Assembly (NCBI GenBank): GCA_019217005.1
Contig: JAHBNG010000011.1
Location: 62,001 to 126,000, forward strand
Direction of reading: 5' to 3'
Source: Chloroflexi bacterium TSY
Lineage (GTDB): Bacteria > Chloroflexota > Anaerolineae > Caldilineales > Caldilineaceae
DNA: 64,000 nt
A program made the translations under genes and the position numbers. Under the pieces are notes generated by a model. That model saw nothing but the letters and a program-made list of their open reading frames with translations, ran no database searches and was not told the origin of the DNA. Shown here in pieces: positions 36,347-46,132 of this stretch; positions within the stretch are counted from its first letter, which is position 1; the number at the start of each line of letters is the position of its first letter.

Positions 36347-37777
36347 CTAATCGGCCTCTAGATAGGATTTCAAGCAAATCAGAAGGTCACGAGAATAAGG
36401 ATGTGAACTTAGCAGGTCAATCCGTGAAAGTGAGCCGTTCTGAAAAGAGAGAAAACCAGGTATTTGTAATAGATCTCGAACAATTCGTTTCTGCCGGAAA
36501 GGTTCAAATCTAGTATCCACGAGAGCTTGCTGATGGAAATGGCCTATCAAATTATGCGCCAAATCAGCCAAAAGGATAAGAGATTTTTGAGCTAGAAATA
36601 GGGTCTTGCGACGAGAAGCTAAGTGTAACCCCATTTTATCATTACGGAATTGTTCGATTTCAGCCGCACCTCGATTGTCATAATATGAAATGAAGTGACG
36701 CTTGGATGGCAATTTGATGGTCGAAATGTAGTAACTGACACAAATTTGGGGGTGGTTCATTTTAGGCGGACAATTAGGTTTACATTTTTGCAAAGAGAAA
36801 AGATGTTTATATTTTCTAATTTGAGCCATGCTCAGGCAGAAAATGACCTCATATAGATTTTTATCTATGTATCAAAAGTGTAAACCTAATTCTGAACCAC
36901 CCCCAAATTTGCTCGTTTTTCACTCTTTTTTTGAGAAAAATGCGTACAGGGCGATTAAACTTGATAGGGGATGGAATTTCAGCCAGAAAGACGTCACCGC
37001 AAGGATCCCATCGAGTCACCTGTTGCGCCCACAGATGGGCACGACGGTTGGAGTTGCCCTTCATCATAAATTGATAGTTGCGGTTGAGCAGCCACCGAAT
37101 ATTTTCTTCACTACCTGCACCGCCATCGGTGCGCCAGACGACTCGCTCGCGTTTTTTCTCGTCTAACTCTAATGAACTTTCCGTGGCAAGCACGGCTGGC
37201 TGAAACGATGGAGCTGTATGCTGACTCCCTGGATAGAGGTCTGACCAAACCGTTTCATGGTATTTAACCGAACTTACACGGACCAATTGGCGTCCCGTTG
37301 CGTTTTTTTGCCGCTAAAATAGCCTTTTTGACTTTTCTGTGCCTTTTTTGCCGCATGGTAATCCGGATAGGTCAAAGTCTAACCACAAGAACCCTCGCCA
37401 ATCGTGGTTGTGTATTTGGCTTAGAGGCTTGCAGATTTCGCTGACCGCACTCTACCGATATTCATTAGAGTTAGGGCGTCTAATGTACGAGACATATTTG
37501 ATTGCTCACTAAGCTGCTCCATCCCATAAATTTTCGCAAGAAGTCTTTCTGGTCTGACCTTTGTATTGAACTCAGTCAGCGTTGCGCAACCACATAATAT
37601 GCTAACCAGCACCTGTTCCAACTTACTTGCTGGTGTATATTCATACGTTTTGACCGGTATTTCGATCTTCTTCAACGCAGTTAGCACTTTCTCTTGATGG
37701 TAGTGTGCCAGCAACGCAGCTAATGGTGCATACTGAGTATTGCTGATCTCGTTCGTTAGTCCGAATTCTATTGCCAT
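36347..37777 (-). pseudogene. IS1380-type transposase, frameshifted and interrupted
   Basis: Three pieces on the minus strand: the N-terminus from 37777 (E-F-G-L-T-N-E-I-S), a middle part with V-W-R-T-D-G-G-A-G-S-E-E-N-I and K-G-N-S-N-R-R-A-H (about 37290-36912), and the C-terminus Y-Y-D-N-R-G-A-A-E-I-E-Q-F, A-H-N-L-I, R-I-V-R-D-L-L (about 36740-36347). A frameshift/stop region lies near 37290-37420, and a 155-bp element splits the middle from the end. It is inactive. Confidence 0.82.
36749..36903. mobile_element. 155-bp non-autonomous element, copy 1 (nested in the IS1380-type element)
   Basis: Ends are GGGGTGGTTCA...TGAACCACCCC, with a second inner inverted block ATTAGGTTTACA. The 8-bp duplication CAAATTTG flanks it (36741-36748, 36904-36911). 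It differs from the copy at 47717-47871 by one base that I can find. It is too small to encode a transposase. Confidence 0.88.
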
Positions 37778-39855
37778 GAATGCCTCCTTGGATCGGGTAT
37801 CTCTAATGAATTTCTTTGAGGCTATCCTTTTTTCGGCATTTTGACGAATTTGATCGAATAGAATCAGGCTCTTATTGCGTCAACGAATAGAATTCCCTTC
37901 CCGTTGCGCAAAAATAAGGTAAGAAAGCTGGAGAGAATCAGCACGCCTTTACTGTGCAGCGGGCCACTCATAGCCACTTCGCGTTCGATGTCCACAACCT
38001 CCCCTTTGCCAATGCGCACTCTTGCCGTAATGCGTGATACGCGACCGAAGGCAAAGTTCCCCAGTTGAAGCACGGCCAATCCATTGATCTGGCCGACCTT
38101 TGCACCGCTGGTATCAATTAGAATGGTTTCTCGTAGAACCTGTTCTTCCATCCGTTCTCTTGTACGGTCGGCGCGGAAGATTTTGGCATCCAACGCCTGT
38201 TGTACATGTTCGGCCGTTACAATTGTACTGCCATTTACCGCTGCCCAATGTGAAGCCTCTTCCATTAGATCGACTACCGCCTGAACTTGCATGGTCAGCC
38301 GTTCAGAATCAGCAACGAGCCGCGAGCTATGGTCGATGACGCGCCCAATGGCTGATTTGTCAAAGGGTAGCAGCTTCTCACGTCGAATGATGGTGGCAAT
38401 CATGCGTGCATAGAGCATTTGATTTTCGGGCGTTCGCTCTACCACCTCGCTGAAATCGGCCTCTACCTTAAAGAGCTCGTTAAAGTCAGGGTCGGATTGG
38501 GAGAGTAGATAGTAGATCATGCGGTCGCCAAGCAGGATGACCTTGATATCGAGGGGGATTGGCTCTGGTTCTAATGAGACCGTGCTGGTCAAACTCATCA
38601 TCTGAGTGGGGGATTCGATGCGAATTTGTTCAAACTCCAAGGCACGCTTCAATCCGACCCAGGCATAGGGTTGACTAACGACTTCCTGCGCATCCAACAG
38701 AAGATAGCCACCATTCGCCTGATGCAGACGGCCTGGTTTGATCAGAGTAAAATCGGTAATCAAGGCACCCATTTGGGCCATCTGTTCGACGCGGCCGACC
38801 AGATTGAGATAGTTGGGGTTGCTCTCATAAAAGACGGGAGCTCCCTCTGAATCGCCAGAGTGAACCAATACATTGACTTGATAGCGACGCAGAGCAGGAT
38901 TTGATTCTGCACTACGCGACACATTTTGATCAGAGACAGCAGGACCACCAGATGCGCCACTAGAAGGATCGCCTGATTCTGTTCCGGCCAGAAAATCGCG
39001 CAAATTTTCTGTTATATCATTCTGTACTGCATCGAGATATTTATTGACTCCATCTAAATAATCAGCCATGTTAGAGCGTTCGGAATAGGCGTTTCGTAAT
39101 TCCGTCATGGCATCTTGGATGACGAATCCCGTTACTTCGCGGTTTAGATCACGAATACGGGAACGCAATTCCCGCTCCCACCGCGGTACTTGCTGTAGAG
39201 CTGCTTGAAGTTCTGTTTGTAATGCGCTGATTTCCCCTTCCAATCGCTTCCGCTCTTCATCAGGCAACTTCTGAAAGTCTTCCGCTGCAATTACATTGCC
39301 ATCTTTCACAGGAGCAAATGCAAAACCGGCTGGCGTTTGCAAGAGCGTCAATCCGCGTTCTTGCGCATTGTTTTGGAGGGTCTGGAGGCTCTCTTGTTGA
39401 CGTTCGCGGAATTCGGCCCCGAGCACCTGGCGTCGGGTTTGATATTCTTCACTTTCCAGTGCAGATGAAAGCCCTGTTTGCAAATCGTCGATGAGCCGGC
39501 TCATATCGTTGCGAAATTGACGGGCCATGCCTGGTGGTAAACGTAAGGCATTTGGTTTATGTGATTGGTCAAAATTGTTTACATAACACCAATCATCAGG
39601 GACCGGTTCATTGGCCGCTTGCGATTGTACAAACTGATGGACCAACGTGTATTTCCCGGTACCCGAAGGACCTAATGCAAAGATGTTGTAGCCGGATCGC
39701 TGGATGCTCACACCAAAGCGAATCGCTTCGATGGCGCGTTCCTGACCAATGAAGTCTGTCAGATCGTCTAGCTCATCGGTCGTGTCAAAATCGAGCTGCG
39801 TTGGATCGCAGTTTGCGCAAAGCTGTTCTGGTTTAAGTGGAGCAATGAGTGCCAT

Positions 39856-40014
39856 GGGTATCTATTCTTTGGGTAGAGTTGGGAATCGGAATTAAATTAA
39901 GTTGTGATCGATTCTATTCGGCTTCGTTGGCGCGAACCGCCTGTAACCAAACAGGACGAGCCTTCGTTTCACCCGAGAATGACATGCACTACTTATTCAT
40001 GCTCATTCCTTGGG
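39856..40014. other. Upstream region of the Lon-like gene
   Basis: A 159-base gap that probably carries the lon promoter; no distinct feature is recognised. Confidence 0.3.
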
Positions 40015-41067
40015 TTATTGTAATACAATCGTAAAATCATGCCATTCTGGTAATCCGTCTCGCCATTGTTGACCTTCCCCATTATGACGATCTGTCTCAT
40101 GAAATTGAGGCAGTGGTAAGCGATTGAAGCGTATGGTCAATGCTGTTTCCGTGAGGGATAACATGAGCCATGCAAATGGGTATTCGATGATTGGTGGCGT
40201 AATGATATATTGACAAGTGTCTAGTCCACTCGTACCGTTTTGGACCCTCATTGTTCGCACATCGAATCGATGTGCGTGACCTTGAAAGACGGCCCGAACG
40301 TTTCTGTGGTGCTGAAGTATCTCTATCACAGCATCGCGGTTCTTGACCAAAAAAAACAGTAGCAGCAAAAGTCGGGTACAAATTTTTCATGCAAACAGAG
40401 GGCTGCTCTAGGATTTCACCCCTTATGGTCATTTTTTGTACCCGACTTTTGCCGTAGCTGAAAAAAATCTTGCCACAAAAATGGATTTGTTGGAGGATGG
40501 AGGCATTGATGCATAAAGAGAAGAACTGGTCGAACACCCGCTGTCTTGAGGGCATCGTCTAGCCGGGCCAATTCTGTTTCGTTCACCCATCCATAAATCG
40601 GATCACTCGGTTTGGATTCTTCGATCTGTTGGGGGCTATGTCCATGTGTATTAAGTAGAACCAAACGTGCCATAGGCAAATCGATTGTGCAACCCTGACC
40701 GGACTGAAGCCCCCAAAGTTGCTCAAAATGGGACCAATCGCCACCACCTGGAGGGCAATCGTGATTCCCCGGTATTGCATAGGTCTGTGCAAAGAGCTGC
40801 CGAAACTGGTTCTGCGTCTGCGCAAGTGTATCATAAAACGCCTCTGGCGACATGGCAAACCCTCCCCCCCCCGCAGGTGACATCACCTAAATGGAGAACC
40901 AGTTTAAGTTCAGAGTTATTTAGCTCATCTAGTAGTGTTTCCTGAAGCAAAGCTGAGTGCTTCTGTCGTTGTAAAGAACCTGCCACTCCAGCAATGTTCT
41001 TGTCTGCTCCAAACCAGAAATGTGTGTCGGTGCATAAACCAATTCGGATTGGATTTTCTGCTGTCAC
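40015..41067 (-). pseudogene. Calcineurin-like metallophosphoesterase, frameshifted and split by a 90-bp element
   Basis: Read from GTG 41067: D-T-H-F-W (metal motif 1), L-H-L-G-D-V-T (motif 2), then a run of nine G on the coding strand (C at 40864-40872). Eight Gs would keep the frame into G-F-A-M-S-P-E-A-F. Next come P-G-N-H-D (motif 3) and a 90-bp insert at 40364-40453. After that the frame resumes as L-L-L-F-F-L-V-K-N-R-D-A-V and F-Q-G-H-A-H-R-F-D (motif 4). With the insert, one repeat and one G removed the product is 318 residues. Both lesions must be real for the gene to be dead. Confidence 0.8.
40364..40453. mobile_element. 90-bp non-autonomous element in the phosphoesterase gene
   Basis: Inverted ends GCAAAAGTCGGGTACAAA, flanked by GTAGC (40359-40363 and 40454-40458). 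Excising the element plus one GTAGC gives an unbroken D-F-F-Q-L-L-L-F-F-L reading. No second copy is seen in the window. Confidence 0.82.
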
Positions 41068-41887
41068 AATATACTCCCTGTGTAGATTGAAGATTTCTAC
41101 CGAACCACTGTTCTTCCAATCTTGTCAATGTTCCATCTTTCTCAAATTTGTACAAGGTTTCGGCGATGGCCTTTTGTAGTGTCGTGGCTAATAGTGGTGC
41201 AGCAATAACGTATGGATTTCCTTCCAGCGCTGGCCCGACGGCTGTGATTGGGGCACCTGTACCCTGAGCTTCTCGTAATGTCACGTTATCAACCAGAAGC
41301 GCCTCAACCGTTTGATCATCAAGCAACGCATTGACACTTTCTTGTGGCGTTAGATAGGCTCGCAGTTCAATACTCGCCTCAAGACGTTGAAGACGTCTGC
41401 CAACCATATCACCCATGCTTCCCATTTCGACAGCGACCACCTTTCCACGCAGCATTTGTGCAAAATCCTCTATCTTATTCAGAGTTTGTTGAGGCAGAGG
41501 AGAAGCTTGGTGGAGAGCAAGACGAACACCCGCTTCGAAGTAGGGTGGCGAAAAAGCGACATCTTTTGTGGCGCGCGGATCATATGGAAACGCACTGACA
41601 ATACTATCTGCTTGTCCTGTCAGCAAAGCATCGAAGAGACTATCATAGCCAATTGGAACGACCTCTAAGATTAAACCCCAATCCGAGGCCATCTCCCGCG
41701 CCAGATCAATGTCATACCCAATTGGTTGACCATTTGCATCTAATGATTCAAAGGGTGGAAAACTCGGATCGAGTGCAACACGCCAACTTCCCCTCTCTTT
41801 CATGTCGAGCCAAACGCTATCTTGCGTGGACAAAAGAGGCGTGTTTCTAAGCAGCGCTAAACATCCCGCAACGACAAGCACCAGCAA
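40925..41887 (-). CDS. Amino-acid-type (SBP_bac_3) solute-binding lipoprotein
   Basis: A 320-codon frame; the recognisable family-3 binding protein covers about residues 34-270. Seen: a hydrophobic start with a V-V-A-G-C lipobox-like site, W-R-V-A-L-D-P-S-F-P-P-F-E, G-Y-D-I-D-L-A-R-E-M and a late E-E-Q-W-F-G where most homologues end. The frame overruns this by about 50 residues across the start of the phosphoesterase gene; a TAG directly after W-F-G in another frame hints at a small indel. The TTG 41887 start is uncertain, since the frame is open further upstream into a hairpin repeat. Confidence 0.72.
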   Translation of the reverse strand: MLVLVVAGCLALLRNTPLLSTQDSVWLDMKERGSWRVALDPSFPPFESLDANGQPIGYDIDLAREMASDWGLILEVVPIGYDSLFDALLTGQADSIVSAFPYDPRATKDVAFSPPYFEAGVRLALHQASPLPQQTLNKIEDFAQMLRGKVVAVEMGSMGDMVGRRLQRLEASIELRAYLTPQESVNALLDDQTVEALLVDNVTLREAQGTGAPITAVGPALEGNPYVIAAPLLATTLQKAIAETLYKFEKDGTLTRLEEQWFGRNLQSTQGVYCDSRKSNPNWFMHRHTFLVWSRQEHCWSGRFFTTTEALSFASGNTTR

Positions 41888-41930
41888 AATAGCAAGTGAT
41901 GATAAACGGCTATAGCGATGCCAGAAGGAG

Positions 41931-42124
41931 GTTGCCGAGAAGGCGGAAAAAGAGGCTAAGGAAAAGGCGGAGGCGGAGGAAGAAGGGTGATCGATCCCTC
42001 GTCTTCTTTCCTGGATCTTCTCTTTCGTCTCATCGGGAGGGAAAACGGGCGACAGTCCCGTCGCTTTCTTGGCCTCAATCTTAGCCTCTTGCTTCGCCTT
42101 TTCCTTAGCCTCTTTTTCATTCTC
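41931..42124. repeat. Purine-rich long hairpin repeat, copy 1
   Basis: The left arm (about 41931-41985) is rich in GAGGCTAAGGAAAAGGCG and the right arm (about 42060-42124) in the exact complement of that 18-mer. One strand would code for Lys/Glu/Ala repeats. It lies between the glycosidase stop and the binding-protein gene and overlaps the last bases of the former. A related structure is at 44964-45069. Confidence 0.65.
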
Positions 42125-43253
42125 CCGCTGAATAGCGTTGTACCTCTAAATAAAGCGGCTTTGGTTCAAAATCGGTGCGTACAAAAGTATAGTAATCCTG
42201 ATAGCTCTTGGCATCCCAAGGGTAACGAAAAGCCCAAAGGTTGATAGAGTCAAGCCAGGACCACTCTGTTTGAGCAATTTCGTAGGCGCGAATGGTGTAT
42301 TCAATGCGTTGACTTGGGCGAACGGCTCGTGTCCATCGAGGATGATCGTTCCAGCCACCTTCCGTGATCATAACGCGTTTGTAACCGTCTCCATTTTCTG
42401 CCATAATATCATACATGAGTTCAGTACGGCGCAGATTGATCACCTCATGATTGGCGGGTTCATCAGGAGGGAAATTCCATCCATAAGAATGAACCGCCAA
42501 TATATCAAAGTAGTCGGCGGCACCAGCATCATACATGCGCTGTAAAAAGAGCAGATCATTCATATCCATCTGTGTTTCGGAAGCATCGGACACCCCGGCC
42601 AAGGTTGGAGCCAGTGCACCAGCTAATACTTGAACCTCAGGATTTTCGGCCTTGATCATGGGGTAGACTAGACGCAGCATTGCTGTATACTTCTCAGGGG
42701 ATGCTGGTTGATATCCCCATTCTAAACCCAAGTTTGGTTCATTCCAGATGATTATGTAATCGACCTCGTTTTTATATCTTTTGGCAAAGGTGGCGGCGTA
42801 GTGACCAAAATCGACAAAATTTTGCTCGTCGAGATAGAGAGGGGTTGTTTCAGGCGGACGGGCCCACTCTGGCACAAAACCCAACCGGGCAATAATTTTC
42901 AGCCCTTGCCGATCTGCGTGTTGAATGACCTGATCGGTATGACGCCATTTCTGGACACCTGGCTCCGGTTCGACATAGGCCCAGGGGAAATATTCAACGA
43001 TCCAGGTTGCACCCATCTCGCGGACCATTTCAAGTGTTCGCTTGATCTTTACCTCTTCAACTTCGTCCGTCAGCCGAGTATGGACACCCATCTTCGGGTT
43101 TATACTCTTGACACTTTGCTGAGCACCCAATAGAGATGGAGGTGGAATCCAGATCGAGTCTAGATACCTCGCACCAAACACGCTGCAAAAAGCGATGAGC
43201 AAGACATATATCGCTGTTGAGTTCAATTGTAGTCCCTGCAGAGTTTTCTCCAA
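42117..43253 (-). CDS. Membrane-anchored GH5/GH39-like glycoside hydrolase
   Basis: A 378-residue protein with an N-terminal signal anchor (about 12-30) and a TIM-barrel clan A glycosidase. The acid/base Glu lies in I-I-W-N-E-P-N (about 169) and the nucleophile in M-I-T-E-G-G-W-N (about 298). G-V-H-T-R-L, W-I-V-E-Y-F-P-W and Y-I-I-I-W-N-E-P are typical of the cellulase-like family used by Chloroflexota. The start is TTG 43253. It may trim glycans at the surface; exact specificity is unknown. Confidence 0.8.
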   Translation of the reverse strand: MEKTLQGLQLNSTAIYVLLIAFCSVFGARYLDSIWIPPPSLLGAQQSVKSINPKMGVHTRLTDEVEEVKIKRTLEMVREMGATWIVEYFPWAYVEPEPGVQKWRHTDQVIQHADRQGLKIIARLGFVPEWARPPETTPLYLDEQNFVDFGHYAATFAKRYKNEVDYIIIWNEPNLGLEWGYQPASPEKYTAMLRLVYPMIKAENPEVQVLAGALAPTLAGVSDASETQMDMNDLLFLQRMYDAGAADYFDILAVHSYGWNFPPDEPANHEVINLRRTELMYDIMAENGDGYKRVMITEGGWNDHPRWTRAVRPSQRIEYTIRAYEIAQTEWSWLDSINLWAFRYPWDAKSYQDYYTFVRTDFEPKPLYLEVQRYSAGE

Positions 43254-43438
43254 TCTATCTAAATGTCATTGAGTATGATCTTGGCTGATTTCACTATCTG
43301 AACCACATTATACTATAAGATGCACACACCATACAGTTCACGCAACATGCTTCATTTGTGTGGATGCAATGCGAACGTGCTATAATCGAATATTGTTCCA
43401 TGAATACTTGGCTCGTGTTGCGACAAGGATATTAGTGT

Positions 43439-44146
43439 ATGTCGTCTTTCGATTCGTTTCGCCAACGTTGGAGTACGCTGACACAATTTCAGCAGCTTGC
43501 CATTATTGCGGTTGGGTTGCTTCTTTTATATGGTTTAGCAACAAGCAATTTGTTGTCACCTGGACGCTTGATTGCTGCAACGATCATAGTATTTGTTGCA
43601 TTTCCTGTGCATGAATTTGCCCATGCAGCAATGGCAGTTGCATTGGGCGATGATACCCCGAAATATATGGGGCGTTATACCCTTAACCCGATTGCACATA
43701 TTGATCCACTCGGTGCGATTCTGATCTTTATTACCTTTTTTGGCTGGGCGAAGCCTGTACAGTGGAATCCTCGCAATATCGACATTGATCCGCGTCTTGG
43801 TGTCATTCTCGTCTCATTGGCTGGTCCAGTTAGCAATCTGTTGATGGCGGCCATCGCAATCATTCTTCTTCCGTTTGTGTCAGAAACGGGTGGTCTCTTA
43901 CCTGACGTTTTCGGAGTTTTTATCTTCATCAACGTTCTTTTGTTCGTCTTTAATATGATCCCAATTCCACCTTTGGATGGATCGCATATTCTGTTTGCCT
44001 TGCTCCCCCAACAGACAGCTCAACTGCGTATCGTTTTGAGCCAATTTGGCTTTATGATTTTGATTGCAATCATTTTTTTAATGCCTGGTGTGATTCGAGT
44101 TCCGACTCAGCTAATTTTGCGTTTTCTCCTAACTGTTTTTGGATAG
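43439..44146 (+). CDS. Site-2 protease family (M50) membrane metalloprotease
   Basis: A 235-residue protein with about six membrane helices. The zinc site H-E-F-A-H lies near residues 58-62, and the third ligand motif N-M-I-P-I-P-P-L-D-G near 172-181. This is the short, PDZ-less branch (Rip3/YwhC-like). It would cut membrane-embedded substrates; its target is unknown. Its last codons form the left duplication of the element at 44146. Confidence 0.9.
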   Translation: MSSFDSFRQRWSTLTQFQQLAIIAVGLLLLYGLATSNLLSPGRLIAATIIVFVAFPVHEFAHAAMAVALGDDTPKYMGRYTLNPIAHIDPLGAILIFITFFGWAKPVQWNPRNIDIDPRLGVILVSLAGPVSNLLMAAIAIILLPFVSETGGLLPDVFGVFIFINVLLFVFNMIPIPPLDGSHILFALLPQQTAQLRIVLSQFGFMILIAIIFLMPGVIRVPTQLILRFLLTVFG

Positions 44147-44365
44147 TGGTTGTTCGGTAAGTGACAGATAGTCATTGAATGCAAGATTCTCAGGCTACGA
44201 CCAGAGTCTATAAAGATTATGAGGATTCAGAATATGGGACACGGATGAACACAGATTTCACGGATTTACCCTGAGATAATCCGTGTTCATCCTGAAAATC
44301 CGTGTCCTATTTTCAATCCCTATAATGTCTAATATAAATCGTGTCACTTAACCTGCAGCCACGAC
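44146..44365. mobile_element. Long-duplication element, second copy, carrying a nested palindromic insert
   Basis: Flanked by exact 13-bp repeats CTGTTTTTGGATA (44133-44145 and 44366-44378). Outer parts (about 44146-44212 and 44330-44365) match the 98-bp element at 19219-19316 in inverse orientation. Between them an extra 110-120 bp has its own inverted arms (GACACGGATGAACAC against GTGTTCATCC and GTGTCC), so a second small repeat appears to have entered the first. Confidence 0.72.
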
Positions 44366-44410
44366 CTGTTTTTGGATAAGCGTTGACTCATTATAAATTG
44401 TGCATTGACC

Positions 44411-44965
44411 ATGCTTTCTACATATCGGATCAAGCAATTTTTGTGGGGGTTAAGGGCCAAAGTTGAGTTGCATGAATTGGAATTTGTCAGGCAAACTATA
44501 CCAGAAGGAGCCTGGAGCCTCTTTCAACGGATGCCAGTCGATGCCCAGCGCCACAGCTTGAATGTACTCTATACACTGCGGGATACGTATTCTGCGCATC
44601 CCGATCTATACAATGATCCCGATTTAATTGTTGCGGCACTTCTACATGATGTGGGCAAAATCGCGGCGGACGATGCTGGTGTGCGAATCGGGCTTTGGCT
44701 CCGTGGGCCGCTCGTTCTATTTGAAGCGTTTATGCCGCGACAGATGCAGCAACTCGCGTCACCCAACCCGAAAGATGGCTGGCGTCATGCACTCTATGTC
44801 TATCTCGAACATCCTCGGATCGGTGCAGCTTGGGCGACCGAAGTAGGCTGCAGTAGCCGAGCTTGCCGGCTCATTGGACAACACCAGAACAAGAATGTAC
44901 AGTTTCGCGACAAGCGCGATCTGGAACTGCTACAAGCGCTACAGCTTGCAGATAGTCAGAATTGA
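44411..44965 (+). CDS. HD-domain phosphohydrolase-like protein
   Basis: A 184-residue protein from ATG 44411 (TTG 44405 is also in frame). The HD motif reads A-A-L-L-H-D-V-G-K near residues 75-83, with H-S-L-N-V upstream and G-Q-H-Q-N-K downstream as further ligands. Members hydrolyse nucleotides or phosphate esters, often in signalling; the specific substrate is unknown. Confidence 0.85.
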   Translation: MLSTYRIKQFLWGLRAKVELHELEFVRQTIPEGAWSLFQRMPVDAQRHSLNVLYTLRDTYSAHPDLYNDPDLIVAALLHDVGKIAADDAGVRIGLWLRGPLVLFEAFMPRQMQQLASPNPKDGWRHALYVYLEHPRIGAAWATEVGCSSRACRLIGQHQNKNVQFRDKRDLELLQALQLADSQN

Positions 44966-45069
44966 GGAGAAGAAAAAGGCTAAGGCTGAGGCGAAGGAAA
45001 GAAGAGGCGCTGTCGAACATCCTTCTTCCTTAGCCTTCGCCTCAGCCTTCTCTTCGGCCTCAGCCTCAA
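44964..45069. repeat. Purine-rich long hairpin repeat, copy 2
   Basis: The left arm (44964-45003) contains AAGGCTAAGGCTGAGGCGAA and the right arm (about 45021-45069) the complementary AGCCTTCGCCTCAGCC text. It fills almost the whole gap between the HD gene and the dehydrogenase. Same style as 41931-42124. Confidence 0.65.
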
Positions 45070-45096
45070 CTTAGAAATTACATACTGGAAAAACCT

Positions 45097-46107
45097 ATGT
45101 CCAAACCCATTATTACAATTATCGGCCTGGGATTAACAGGGACAAGCCTGGGATTGGCGCTGCAGCGTCAGGAGGGTAACTTTGAAATTGTCGGGCACGA
45201 TAAAGAGCCAAATGCCGCATCAGGAGCGCGCAAAATGGGTGCAGTCCATCGCACTGAGTGGAATTTACATCGTTCGTGCGAAAGTGCAGAAATGCTTGTC
45301 TTGGCTGTGCCGCTGAAGGAGCTGGAAGAGTTATTGGATCTAATTCAAGAAGATCTACATTCTGATTGTCTGGTGTTAGCGATTGCCAAAGTGATGCAGC
45401 CCACGCTGGATCTGGCGGTGAAGCATCTACCCAGCAACGTTCATTTTGTCACGGGCCATCCGATCCTGACGGGAATTGGTGGATCACTCACAATTCGAGA
45501 TGATCTCTTTACAGATGTCCCCTTTTGTCTCTCGACCGGTTTGGAAACGGATGGAGCCGCTGTTCAATTGGCGACTGATTTCGTGGAACGGATCAGCGCA
45601 AAACCACTTTTTATGGATGCACAAGAGCATGACGGGATTGTTGCAGGTGTCGAACAGTTGCCACAATTTCTGGCAGCGATCCTGTTGCAGACCATGAGCC
45701 AATCGGCTGGCTGGGCCGAAGCGCGGCGGCTCGCTGGTCGTCAATTTGCTCAAGGCACAGAGCTTGCTGGCGGCGCGGAGCGCCTCTATGCTGATTTTCA
45801 GACAAATCGAGAAAATATTTTGTTACGCATTGAGCAGTTTGAGACTGCACTGGCTCAGTGGCGTGAATTGTTGACGAAGGATTTTGCACCTGAATCCTAT
45901 GAGGGTGAAGATCATCCTCTTTTGGCTGCGCTGAAACAGGTTGAAACCGTGCGCGAGCAGTGGGAAACTCAGGCGTTTCTGAAAAATTGGGATGAGACCC
46001 CCGTTACGGAGCAGGTGGCAGGGAGCAATTTTATTCAACAGATGTTCTTTGGAAATCTGCTTCGAAACCGAGCGATTGACCGCGAAGAAAAGCAGAAATC
46101 ATCCTGA
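45097..46107 (+). CDS. Prephenate-dehydrogenase-like protein (TyrA family)
   Basis: A 336-residue protein. An N-terminal NAD-binding fold ([12 protein letters not shown]) is followed by [18 protein letters not shown] and a helical dimerisation half from about residue 190. The H-P-x-x-G pattern near 123 matches the catalytic His region of prephenate dehydrogenases. No other aromatic pathway gene is adjacent, and the family also contains relatives with other substrates. Confidence 0.78.
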   Translation: MSKPIITIIGLGLTGTSLGLALQRQEGNFEIVGHDKEPNAASGARKMGAVHRTEWNLHRSCESAEMLVLAVPLKELEELLDLIQEDLHSDCLVLAIAKVMQPTLDLAVKHLPSNVHFVTGHPILTGIGGSLTIRDDLFTDVPFCLSTGLETDGAAVQLATDFVERISAKPLFMDAQEHDGIVAGVEQLPQFLAAILLQTMSQSAGWAEARRLAGRQFAQGTELAGGAERLYADFQTNRENILLRIEQFETALAQWRELLTKDFAPESYEGEDHPLLAALKQVETVREQWETQAFLKNWDETPVTEQVAGSNFIQQMFFGNLLRNRAIDREEKQKSS

Positions 46108-46132
46108 TGTTCGTGCTGATAATCGCAAATTC

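Larger units (their letters stand above)
36289..37919. mobile_element. IS1380-type element inside the Lon-like gene
   Basis: Terminal inverted repeats start CCTTATTTTTGCGCAACG, and weaker matching continues to about 45 bp. Exact 5-bp duplications TAAGA lie at 36284-36288 and 37920-37924. TSD length, CC-ends and transposase fragments fit the IS1380 family. Without the nested 155-bp element and its duplication it would be 1468 bp, slightly short for the family, in line with decay. Confidence 0.88.
35754..39855 (-). pseudogene. LonB-like ATP-dependent protease split by an IS1380-type element
   Basis: The N-terminal part (39855 down to 37920) has the AAA_32-type Lon fold, with Walker A G-P-S-G-T-G-K at residues 62-68, D-A-Q-E-V-V and M-S-G-P-L-H-S-K-G-V-L. 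The C-terminal part (36283 to 35754) has the protease dyad Ser in G-D-S-A-S-S and Lys in N-E-K-I-E. A 1631-bp element (36289-37919) sits between them. Removing it with one 5-bp repeat restores F-L-S-A-R-Y-A-A-E-Q in frame, 821 residues. The present frame stops 17 codons into the element, so ATPase and protease are severed. Confidence 0.9.

Noticed and set aside
45992..46132. Longer N-terminus for the DPM1-like glycosyltransferase
   Set aside because: It overlaps the dehydrogenase gene in another frame and lacks family similarity; ATG 46133 gives the canonical start.
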